NCBI RefSeq assembly: GCF_000966975.1
Contig: NZ_JZWV01000569.1
Location: 1-13,624, forward strand
From: Streptomyces katrae
GTDB taxonomy: Bacteria; Actinomycetota; Actinomycetes; Streptomycetales; Streptomycetaceae
Direction: 5' to 3'
Length of the DNA: 13,624 nucleotides
Part shown: piece by piece, positions 1-6,007 of the stretch
Layout: each line of letters begins with the position of its first letter
How positions within the stretch are numbered: the stretch's first letter is position 1
Translations under genes and position numbers: made by a program
Notes under the pieces: generated by a model
The model's input: only the letters and a program-made list of their open reading frames with translations
Databases searched by the model: none
What the model was told of the DNA's origin: nothing

Positions 1-822
1 ACCCTGTGCACCCTGGTGCTGGGCGTGGTGGCCGAGCCGGCCATCGCGCACCTGCTGAGCCCGCTGCTCGACGCCGTCGGGGTGCCCTCCGGGGTGACGC
101 ACGCGATCTCGTTCGTGATCGCGCTGGCGCTGGCCACCTACCTGCACATGCTGTTCGGCGAGATGGTCCCCAAGAACGTGGCGCTGGCCGAGCCGGTGCG
201 CACGGCGCTGCTGCTGGGGCCGCCGCTGGTGGCCATGACCCATGCGCTGAAGCCGGTGATCTTCGCGATCAACACCTTCGCCAACACGCTGCTGCGGCTG
301 CTGCGGGTGGATGCGAAGAACGAGGTGGCGGCCACCTTCTCGGACGACGAGCTGGCCCGGATGGTCAAGGACTCCAGCGACGCCGGGCTGATCGACGACC
401 GGGCCAGTGAGCGGCTGCACGACGCCCTGGAGCTCGGGCGGCGCCCTGTCGCGGACGTGGTGCTGCCCGTGGACCGGGTGGTCACGGCCCGGCAGGGCAT
501 CACCGCCGGCGGGCTGGAGCGGCTGTCGGCCGAGTCGGGATACTCCCGCTTCCCCGTGGTCGACGGACAGCGGCGGATCCTGGGCTACCTGCACGTCAAG
601 GACGCCCTGGACGCGGAGGAACGGGCCGAGCCCTTCCCGGTGTCGGCACTGCGCCCGATCGCCCAGGTGCGGGCGGAGACCCCGCTGGACGACGTGCTGA
701 CCGCCATGCGGGCCAGCCGTACCCACCTGGCGGCGGTCCTCGGGGCGGACGGGGCCATGACGGGGCTGGTGACGATGGAGGACGTGCTGCGCGAGCTGTT
801 CGGCAAGCCGGCCTCCGCCTGA
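1..822 (+). CDS. CNNM transmembrane / CBS-pair domain protein (HlyC/CorC-like), 5' end outside window
   Basis: This is the last 273 residues of a membrane protein of the CNNM/CBS (hemolysin C/CorC-like) family; the frame is open to base 1. The visible N-terminal part is hydrophobic (roughly residues 1-75) and contains the family-typical GEMVPKNVAL stretch. A linker with FSDDELARMVKDS follows, then two CBS repeats: one around the SGYSRFPVVDGQRRILGYLHVKDAL segment and one ending in GLVTMEDVLRELFG. CBS pairs bind adenosyl ligands, and family members have been linked to Mg2+ or other divalent cation transport. The protein ends about eight residues after the second CBS repeat, so the C-terminal CorC/HlyC domain of longer relatives is absent. 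The family call is secure; the transported substrate is not known from sequence. A 22-bp perfect palindrome follows the stop. Confidence 0.9.
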   Translation, partial: TLCTLVLGVVAEPAIAHLLSPLLDAVGVPSGVTHAISFVIALALATYLHMLFGEMVPKNVALAEPVRTALLLGPPLVAMTHALKPVIFAINTFANTLLRLLRVDAKNEVAATFSDDELARMVKDSSDAGLIDDRASERLHDALELGRRPVADVVLPVDRVVTARQGITAGGLERLSAESGYSRFPVVDGQRRILGYLHVKDALDAEERAEPFPVSALRPIAQVRAETPLDDVLTAMRASRTHLAAVLGADGAMTGLVTMEDVLRELFGKPASA

Positions 823-853
823 CCCGGCGCCGGGCCCGGCCCCGCCCGCCGGT

Positions 854-875
854 CCCCGGCCCCGCGGGGCCGGGG
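854..875 (+). terminator. GC-rich palindromic hairpin after the CNNM/CBS gene
   Basis: A perfect 22-bp palindrome with half-site CCCCGGCCCCG lies 31 bp after the CNNM/CBS stop and just before the promoter of the next gene. It can form a strong stem with a short CGCG loop. There is no T-tract, which is usual for actinomycete terminators. The terminator role is inferred from placement and stem strength. Confidence 0.55.
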
Positions 876-885
876 TACCGCGCGG

Positions 886-891
886 TAGCAT
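886..891 (+). promoter_or_regulatory. -10 element (TAGCAT) of the SGNH hydrolase gene, possibly leaderless
   Basis: TAGCAT fits the actinomycete -10 pattern TAnnnT and ends 9 bp before the ATG at 901. Transcription would start at about 897-900, at or next to the start codon. No good Shine-Dalgarno lies upstream of the ATG, which agrees with a leaderless transcript. No clear -35 hexamer is visible. Confidence 0.45.
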
Positions 892-900
892 CGCTGCGCC

Positions 901-1683
901 ATGGGGATGAATGTGTCTTACACCAGTTTTGTCGCGGTCGGCGACTCCTTCACGGAGGGCATGTCCGACCTGCTCCCGGACGGCTCCTACCGGGGCTGGG
1001 CCGATGTCCTCGCCGCCCGGCTGGCCGCGCGCGAACCGGGCTTCCGCTACGCCAACCTCGCGGTGCGCGGGAAGCTGATCGGGCAGATCGCCGAGGACCA
1101 GGCGCCCGCCGCCGCGGCGATGGGCGCGGACGTGGTGACCCTGGTCGGCGGCCTGAACGACGCACTGCGGCCCAAGGTGGACATGGGGCGGGTCCGGGGC
1201 CATCTGGAGGCCGCGGTGGAACTGCTGGCCCCGTCCTGCGGGCGGCTGGTCCTGATGCGCTCGCCGGGCCGGCACGGTCCGGTGATGGAACGCTTCCGGC
1301 CGCGCATGGAGGAACTCTTCACGATCCTCGAGGAGCTGGCCGCGCGGCACGGGGCGCTGCTGGTGGACCTGTACGGGGCGCCGGTGCTCGGGGATCCGCG
1401 CCTGTGGGACGCCGACCGGCTGCACCTGACCGCCGAGGGCCACCGCCGGGTGGCGGAGGCCGTCTGGCAGGCCCTGGGCCTGCCCGCCGAGGAGGACTGG
1501 ACCGCGTCCCTGCCGCCCGCCACCGCCCCGGGCTGGGGCGTGCGGCGCACCGAGGACCTGCGCTTCGCGAAGCGGCACCTGCTGCCCTGGATCGGCCGGC
1601 GGCTGACGGGTCGCTCCTCGGGGGACGGCCGCCCCCCGAAGCGTCCGGAGCTTCTGCCATACGCCACCCCGCCGCTCTTGTAG
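901..1683 (+). CDS. SGNH/GDSL-family hydrolase (lipase/esterase-like)
   Basis: This 260-residue protein has the SGNH hydrolase blocks in order. Block I is VAVGDSFTEG with nucleophile S16. Block II is the region around NLAVRGKLI, which supplies an oxyanion-hole glycine. Block III is VGGLND with N86. Block V is DADRLHLTAEGH with D172 and H175 completing the triad. No signal peptide is visible, so it is probably cytoplasmic; the natural ester substrate cannot be read from the sequence. The last 40 or so residues (RFAKRHLLPWIGRRL and onward) form a basic, proline-rich tail outside the catalytic fold. The start at 901 was chosen because a -10 element sits directly upstream; ATG 907 or GTG 913 are possible alternatives. 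It stands alone between a hairpin and the purB promoter. Confidence 0.9.
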   Translation: MGMNVSYTSFVAVGDSFTEGMSDLLPDGSYRGWADVLAARLAAREPGFRYANLAVRGKLIGQIAEDQAPAAAAMGADVVTLVGGLNDALRPKVDMGRVRGHLEAAVELLAPSCGRLVLMRSPGRHGPVMERFRPRMEELFTILEELAARHGALLVDLYGAPVLGDPRLWDADRLHLTAEGHRRVAEAVWQALGLPAEEDWTASLPPATAPGWGVRRTEDLRFAKRHLLPWIGRRLTGRSSGDGRPPKRPELLPYATPPLL

Positions 1684-1713
1684 TAAGCCACAATTGCGGG
1701 CACTGCCCCCACC

Positions 1714-1746
1714 TGCGTAAACGCACAGCTCGAGCCCCAGTAGAAT
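1714..1746 (+). promoter_or_regulatory. purB promoter: -10 TAGAAT with an inverted repeat over the -35 position
   Basis: TAGAAT at 1741-1746 is a strong -10 element and ends 8 bp before the GTG start at 1755, so the transcript may be leaderless. No consensus -35 is seen at the expected place (about 1718-1723). That place is covered by the inverted repeat TGCGT-AA-ACGCA at 1714-1725. The repeat may be an operator; this is inference from position. A second short inverted repeat, GGGC-ACT-GCCC, lies at 1698-1708. Confidence 0.5.
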
Positions 1747-1754
1747 CCCTACAC

Positions 1755-3188
1755 GTGACAGCCAAGCCCCGCATCCCCAATGTCCTGGCCGGCCGCTACG
1801 CCTCCGCGGAGCTCGCCGTCCTGTGGTCCCCCGAGTACAAGGTGACGCTGGAGCGGCGGCTGTGGCTCGCCGTCCTGCGCGCCCAGAAGGACCTCGGCAT
1901 CGAGGTCCCGGACGCCGCCCTCGCCGACTACGAGCGCGTCCTGGAGACCGTCGACCTCGCTTCCATCGCCGAGCGCGAGAAGGTCACCCGGCACGACGTG
2001 AAGGCCCGGATCGAGGAGTTCAACGCCCTCGCCGGCCACGAGCACGTCCACAAGGGCATGACCTCCCGCGACCTTACCGAGAACGTCGAGCAGCTGCAGA
2101 TCCGGCTCTCGCTGGAGCTGGCCCGCGACCGCACCGTCGCCGTCCTCGCCCGCCTCGGCAAGCTCGCCGGCGAGCACGCCGAGCTGGTCATGGCAGGCCG
2201 CTCCCACAACGTCGCCGCGCAGGCCACCACCCTGGGCAAGCGCTTCGCGACCGCCGCCGACGAGCTGCTGGTGGCCTACGACCGCCTGGAGAACCTGCTC
2301 CAGCGCTACCCGCTGCGCGGGATCAAGGGCCCGGTCGGCACCGCCCAGGACATGCTCGACCTGCTGGGCGGCGACGCCGCCAAGCTGGCCGACCTGGAGC
2401 AGCGCATCGCCGCCCACCTCGGCTTCTCCCAGGCCTTCACCTCGGTCGGCCAGGTCTACCCCCGTTCCCTCGACTACGACGTGGTCACCGCCCTGGTGCA
2501 GCTGGCCGCCGCCCCGTCGTCCATCGCCAAGACGATCCGTCTGATGGCCGGCCACGAGCTGGTCACCGAGGGCTTCAAGCCCGGCCAGGTCGGCTCCTCC
2601 GCGATGCCGCACAAGATGAACACCCGCTCCTGCGAGCGCGTGAACGGCCTGATGGTCATCCTGCGCGGCTACGCCTCGATGACGGGCGAGCTGGCCGGCG
2701 ACCAGTGGAACGAGGGCGACGTCTCCTGCTCCGTCGTCCGCCGGGTGGCCCTGCCGGACGCCTTCTTCGCCTTCGACGGCCTGCTGGAGACCTTCCTGAC
2801 GGTCCTCGACGAGTTCGGCGCCTTCCCGGCCGTCGTGGCCCGCGAGCTGGACCGCTACCTGCCGTTCCTCGCGACCACCAAGGTGCTGATGGGCGCCGTG
2901 CGCGCCGGTGTGGGCCGCGAGGCCGCGCACGAAGTCATCAAGGAGCACGCCGTCGCCTCCGCCCTGGCCATGCGCGAGCAGGGCGCCGAGCGCAACGAGC
3001 TCCTCGACAAGCTCGCGGCCGACGACCGGATGCCGCTGGACCGCGCGCAGCTGGACGCCCTGATGGCCGACAAGCTGTCCTTCACGGGTGCCGCGGGCGA
3101 CCAGGTCGCGAGCGTGGTCTCCCGTATCGAGGCCATCGCCAAGGAGCACCCGGAAGCTGCCGGTTACGCCCCCGGGTCGATCCTCTGA
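1755..3188 (+). CDS. purB: Adenylosuccinate lyase
   Basis: PurB acts twice in purine synthesis: it releases fumarate from SAICAR to give AICAR, and from adenylosuccinate to give AMP. It is a cytoplasmic homotetramer of the fumarase/aspartase superfamily. The 477-residue length fits actinobacterial PurB. Visible motifs are the TSRDLTEN segment near residue 105, RSHNVAAQATT with the candidate catalytic His151, and the flexible signature loop GSSAMPHKMN at 280-289 with the catalytic serine at S281/S282. The C-terminal third is helical and ends AAGYAPGSIL. The start is GTG at 1755: the protein then begins VTAKPRIPNVLAGRYAS, as is usual for the family, and a TAGAAT -10 element lies just upstream. 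The open frame reaches back to 1404, but that part overlaps the SGNH gene and does not look like PurB. Its stop overlaps the mug start. Confidence 0.96.
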   Translation: MTAKPRIPNVLAGRYASAELAVLWSPEYKVTLERRLWLAVLRAQKDLGIEVPDAALADYERVLETVDLASIAEREKVTRHDVKARIEEFNALAGHEHVHKGMTSRDLTENVEQLQIRLSLELARDRTVAVLARLGKLAGEHAELVMAGRSHNVAAQATTLGKRFATAADELLVAYDRLENLLQRYPLRGIKGPVGTAQDMLDLLGGDAAKLADLEQRIAAHLGFSQAFTSVGQVYPRSLDYDVVTALVQLAAAPSSIAKTIRLMAGHELVTEGFKPGQVGSSAMPHKMNTRSCERVNGLMVILRGYASMTGELAGDQWNEGDVSCSVVRRVALPDAFFAFDGLLETFLTVLDEFGAFPAVVARELDRYLPFLATTKVLMGAVRAGVGREAAHEVIKEHAVASALAMREQGAERNELLDKLAADDRMPLDRAQLDALMADKLSFTGAAGDQVASVVSRIEAIAKEHPEAAGYAPGSIL

Positions 3189-3724
3189 CCCCCGAAGAGC
3201 TCGAAGCCGCCCGCGACCGCGTCCTCCCGGACGTGGTCGCGGGCGGTCTGCGTGTGCTGTTCTGCGGTATCAACCCGGGTCTCCTCTCCGCCGCGACGGG
3301 CCACCACTTCGCCCGCCCCGGCAACCGCTTCTGGCCGGTGCTGCACCTGTCCGGTTTCACCCCCCGCCTGCTGGCCCCCGCCGAGCAGCGGGAGCTGCTG
3401 GGCTACCGCCTGGGCATCACCAACGTCGTCGCCCGGGCCACCGCCCGCGCCGACGAGCTGAGCGCGGAGGAGTTCCGCGAGGGCGGGCGGATCCTGACGG
3501 CGAAGGTGGAACGGCTGCGCCCCCAGTGGCTGGCCGTCGTCGGCATCACCGCCTACCGCACCGCCTTCCACGACCCGAAGGCCGTCATCGGCCCGCAGGA
3601 GCGCACCATCGGCACCACCCGTATCTGGGCGCTTCCCAACCCGAGCGGTCTGAACGCCCATTGGACCGCCGCTTCCATGGCCGAGGAGTTCGCCCGCCTC
3701 CGGGAGGCCGCGGCCGGCGCCTAG
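3185..3724 (+). CDS. mug: G:T/U mismatch-specific uracil/thymine DNA glycosylase, probable CTG start
   Basis: Mug removes uracil, ethenocytosine and, less efficiently, thymine from mismatches with guanine to start base-excision repair. The 179-residue product has the two active-site motifs of the uracil-DNA glycosylase superfamily Mug branch: GINPGL at 28-33, whose Asn30 positions the water, and NPSGLNAHW at 152-160, the DNA-intercalating loop. ARPGNRFWPVLHLSGFTPR between them is also family-typical. No ATG, GTG or TTG lies in frame near the expected N-terminus. The likely start is CTG at 3185, whose last two bases begin the purB stop (CTGA), giving (M)TPEELEAARDRVLPD. The fallback is GTG 3233, which keeps both motifs but loses 16 residues. 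The 4-bp overlap with purB implies translational coupling. The stop overlaps the convergent gene's stop. Confidence 0.88.
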   Translation: MTPEELEAARDRVLPDVVAGGLRVLFCGINPGLLSAATGHHFARPGNRFWPVLHLSGFTPRLLAPAEQRELLGYRLGITNVVARATARADELSAEEFREGGRILTAKVERLRPQWLAVVGITAYRTAFHDPKAVIGPQERTIGTTRIWALPNPSGLNAHWTAASMAEEFARLREAAAGA

Positions 3725-4158
3725 GGCGGGTCGGTCACGGTGCTCGCAGCCGTCAGCATGTACGGGAACTCTTTGTCCCACTGGGCTACGTACACCACCA
3801 GCCACCGCTCCTCCACCCGCCACAGGTGCACATGGCCGGTGGTGTTGCAGGCCTCGCTCCAGGGCTCCGGTATCTCCTCCCCGGCGAACTCCCTGTCCAC
3901 CAGGGAGCCCACGGCGAAGACCTGCGGCTCGCCCCACCGGGTGGTCAGCGCCTGGACCAGCGCACCGTACTCGGCGACGATCTGTTCGGCCGCCTCCTCC
4001 CGGCCGGACCCGTCGTCGTCCCAGAAGTCCCGGGTCCGGCTGAGCGTGACCAGGAGGTGCCCCGGGCCGCCTCCTTGCCCCGGGCCGCCCTCCGGCGCGC
4101 TCGGGAAGGCCGTGGCCCGGAGCCGGTCGATCGTGTCGAGGTGCTCTGCCGTGGTCAT
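3721..4158 (-). CDS. Hypothetical protein, 145 aa, unknown function
   Basis: I do not recognise a named domain. The product is acidic and soluble with no signal peptide or membrane segment. It starts MTTAEHLDTIDRLRATAFP, has a glycine-rich linker (PEGGPGQGGGPGH, residues 22-34), an Asp-rich DFWDDDGSG, then a helix (EEAAEQIVAEYGALVQALTTRWG). The C-terminal half is rich in Trp: VHLWRVEERWLVVYVAQWDKEFPYML looks like a beta hairpin of a small alpha/beta fold. The start at 4158 was chosen because upstream codons are arginine-rich and run back into the permease gene (another ATG at 4269). No Shine-Dalgarno is seen; GATACT lies 6 bp before the ATG, so the transcript may be leaderless. It is convergent with mug, and the two TAG stops share the four bases CTAG. 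Confidence 0.75.
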   Translation of the reverse strand: MTTAEHLDTIDRLRATAFPSAPEGGPGQGGGPGHLLVTLSRTRDFWDDDGSGREEAAEQIVAEYGALVQALTTRWGEPQVFAVGSLVDREFAGEEIPEPWSEACNTTGHVHLWRVEERWLVVYVAQWDKEFPYMLTAASTVTDPP

Positions 4159-4161
4159 GCC

Positions 4162-4185
4162 GTCAGTATCACGGGGGCCACTGAC
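4162..4185 (-). promoter_or_regulatory. Inverted repeat GTCAGT-N12-ACTGAC upstream of the 145-aa gene
   Basis: Perfect 6-bp arms at 4162-4167 and 4180-4185 are separated by 12 bp, immediately upstream of the ATG at 4158 and in the 53-bp gap after the permease gene. It may be a weak operator over the gene's promoter, or a weak terminator for the ABC operon. No T-tract follows. Confidence 0.25.
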
Positions 4186-4211
4186 AACTGGCTGGGCGTC
4201 ACCTCCCTGTC

Positions 4212-4979
4212 TCAGGCGTCCCGTCGCCGCACCGCCAGCCATCCGCCGGCGAGGGCGGCGAGGGTCCACAGCGCCGTCACCCCGAGGCCGCTCCAGGGGC
4301 CGAGGGATCCCTCCGCGTGGGCGCGCATCACCAGCTGCCCGGCCCGGTCCGGCATGAACTGCCCGGCCCCGTCCATGACCTGCCCCACCACGAAGGGGAC
4401 GATCAGCAGGAAGGGTATGAGCAGGCCCATCACCAGGGTGCCGCTGCGCACCAGCGCGGCGAGGCCGGCGGAGAGCAGGGCGATCAGCGTCAGGTAGACC
4501 CCGCTGCCGAACACGGCCCGCAGCGTCCCCGGGTCTCCGAGGGCGAGGGCGTACTCCCCCATGAACGCCTGGCCGGCGACGAACGTGACGAGGCCGGTGA
4601 ACTGGCCCACGAGGAAGGAGAGCCCCGCGACCGCGACGGCTTTGGACAGGTAGAGCCGGGTCCGGTTGGGCACGGCGGTCAGCGAGACCCGCAGGGCGCC
4701 GCCGCGGAATTCGGCGGCGAAGGCGGTGGCGCCGAAGGCGACGGCCGCCGACTGGCCGAAGTTGATTCCGAAGAAGGCACCGAACAGGCGGTCCTCACCG
4801 AGGGCGCCGGGCTCCGAGGTGCCTATGGCGGCGGCGGTGAGGACCGTGATGCCGGCGGTGGCGGCGAAGACGGCCAGCAGGGACCCGAGGACCGCTCGGG
4901 CGGACCGTATCTTGATCCATTCCGATCGCAGGACTGGGGCGGTGGGCAGGGCGGCGGTGATCACGGATGCGACTCCCAT
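4212..4979 (-). CDS. ABC transporter permease (ABC-2 type)
   Basis: This 255-residue integral membrane subunit pairs with the ATPase encoded 5 bp upstream. It has an N-terminal cytoplasmic stretch containing RSEWIKIRSARAV, typical of actinobacterial ABC-2 permeases, then about six hydrophobic segments at roughly 29-52, 70-89, 115-137, 157-177, 182-202 and 231-250. It ends with a positively charged VRRRDA, which fits an inside C-terminus. The EFRGGALRVSLTAVPNR segment near residue 90 matches the loop seen in exporters of this type, where permeases rearrange expression or export of small hydrophobic compounds. The start ATG at 4979 follows the ATPase stop closely, so translation is probably coupled. 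Substrate unknown; drug, peptide or lipid export is an inference from the fold and the neighbouring two-component system. Confidence 0.88.
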   Translation of the reverse strand: MGVASVITAALPTAPVLRSEWIKIRSARAVLGSLLAVFAATAGITVLTAAAIGTSEPGALGEDRLFGAFFGINFGQSAAVAFGATAFAAEFRGGALRVSLTAVPNRTRLYLSKAVAVAGLSFLVGQFTGLVTFVAGQAFMGEYALALGDPGTLRAVFGSGVYLTLIALLSAGLAALVRSGTLVMGLLIPFLLIVPFVVGQVMDGAGQFMPDRAGQLVMRAHAEGSLGPWSGLGVTALWTLAALAGGWLAVRRRDA

Positions 4980-4984
4980 CGGTT

Positions 4985-5899
4985 TCAGGCGGCGGTGGCG
5001 GAGAACGGGGTGCGGTCGGCGGTGAGTTCCAGGTAGGCCTCTTCCAGGGAGGCCCGCTCGTCGGAGAGTTCCAGCAGCGGGACGCCCTCCTGGGCGGCGA
5101 GGGAACCGAGTTGCTCGGCCCGTATGCCGTCGACGCTCCAGCGCCCCTCCGCCACGGCGGTCATCCTCAGACCGGCGCGGGCCAGGGCGGCTGCCATCCG
5201 CTCCGGCTCGGAGGTCCGCAGCCGCGCCCTGGGCGTACTGCGGGCGTCGATGAAGGCCTCCAGCGAGGTGTCGGCGAGGAGCCGGCCCTGCCCCAGGACG
5301 ACGAGGTGGTCCACGAACGAGGCGGACTCGGCCATCAGATGGCTGGAGACGAACACCGTGCGCCCCTCGGCGGCGAGGGAGCGCATCAGTTCGCGGATCC
5401 AGATGATGCCTTCCGGGTCGAGGCCGTTGGTCGGCTCGTCCAGGAGCAGGACCGCGGGGTCGCCCAGCAGCGCGGCGGCTATGCCCAGGCGCTGGCGCAT
5501 GCCGAGTGAGAAGGTGCCGGTGCGGCGCCGGGCGACGGCCGCTATGCCGGTCTGCTCCAGGACCTCGTCCACCCGGGAGGCCGGGATGCCGTTGCTGACG
5601 GCGAGCGCCAGCAGGGGGTCGCGGGCCCCCCGCCCGCCGTGGGCGGCCTGGGGGTCGAGCAGGGCGCCCACCTGACGGAGCGGGCGGTCGAGGCCGGTGA
5701 ACCGGCTCCCGCCGATGGTGGCCGTGCCGGCGGTGGGCCGGTCCAGGCCCAGGATCATGCGCATGGTGGTGGACTTGCCGGCTCCGTTGGGTCCCAGGAA
5801 GCCGGTGACCTTCCCGGGCAGTACGTCGAAGGTGAGGTGGTCCACCACCCGTCGGGCGCCGTGGTCCTTGGTCAGTTCGCGGATCTCGATGCGGTTCAT
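4985..5899 (-). CDS. ABC transporter ATP-binding protein (DrrA/CcmA-like exporter ATPase)
   Basis: This 304-residue protein carries all nucleotide-binding motifs: Walker A GPNGAGKST (36-44), the ABC signature FSLGMRQRL (130-138), Walker B AVLLLDEP (149-156) with D154 and E155, the D-loop NGLD, and the switch His187 in VSSHLM. About 80 residues after the ATPase core form the regulatory C-terminal domain usual in exporter ATPases. It should dimerise and drive the permease encoded immediately downstream. The start at 5899 gives MNRIEIRELTKDHG, the normal beginning of such domains. Earlier in-frame codons up to 5998 run through the intergenic palindrome and encode low-complexity Gly/Arg/Pro, so they were rejected. 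A GGAG lies just upstream, rather close to the ATG. The gene diverges from the histidine kinase gene. Confidence 0.93.
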   Translation of the reverse strand: MNRIEIRELTKDHGARRVVDHLTFDVLPGKVTGFLGPNGAGKSTTMRMILGLDRPTAGTATIGGSRFTGLDRPLRQVGALLDPQAAHGGRGARDPLLALAVSNGIPASRVDEVLEQTGIAAVARRRTGTFSLGMRQRLGIAAALLGDPAVLLLDEPTNGLDPEGIIWIRELMRSLAAEGRTVFVSSHLMAESASFVDHLVVLGQGRLLADTSLEAFIDARSTPRARLRTSEPERMAAALARAGLRMTAVAEGRWSVDGIRAEQLGSLAAQEGVPLLELSDERASLEEAYLELTADRTPFSATAA

Positions 5900-5951
5900 G
5901 GCTCCAGATTCGCCGCCGCGCCACCCCTCGCCCCTCCCCCGTGCGAGGGTG

Positions 5952-5977
5952 CCGTCTCCCCCACGTGGGGGAGACGG
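5952..5977. promoter_or_regulatory. Perfect 26-bp palindrome between divergent ABC transporter and two-component genes
   Basis: The half-site CCGTCTCCCCCAC is followed directly by its exact reverse complement, with CACGTG at the centre. It lies 52 bp from the ATPase start and 30 bp from the kinase start, in a 108-bp region that must hold both promoters. The position and perfect symmetry suggest an operator controlling both directions, most simply bound by the LuxR/NarL-type response regulator encoded next door. A terminator is unlikely because no gene ends here. The binding protein is inferred. Confidence 0.65.
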
Positions 5978-6007
5978 TCGCGGCGGGCCCCCTGACACGA
6001 TGAGGGC

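Noticed and set aside
854..875. The 22-bp palindrome as an operator for the SGNH gene
   Set aside because: Its extreme GC stem directly after a gene and upstream of the -10 suits a terminator better, although an operator is not excluded.
1404..1754. N-terminal extension of purB from ATG 1404
   Set aside because: The extension lies inside the SGNH gene, is Arg/Pro/Gly-rich, and PurB homology begins at GTG 1755 behind a -10 element.
1749..3149. A 466-codon open frame on the minus strand opposite purB
   Set aside because: It is a His/Gly/Val-rich shadow of purB and is fully explained by codon bias.
5900..5998. Longer ATPase start at 5998
   Set aside because: The added residues are Gly/Arg/Pro low complexity read through the intergenic palindrome.
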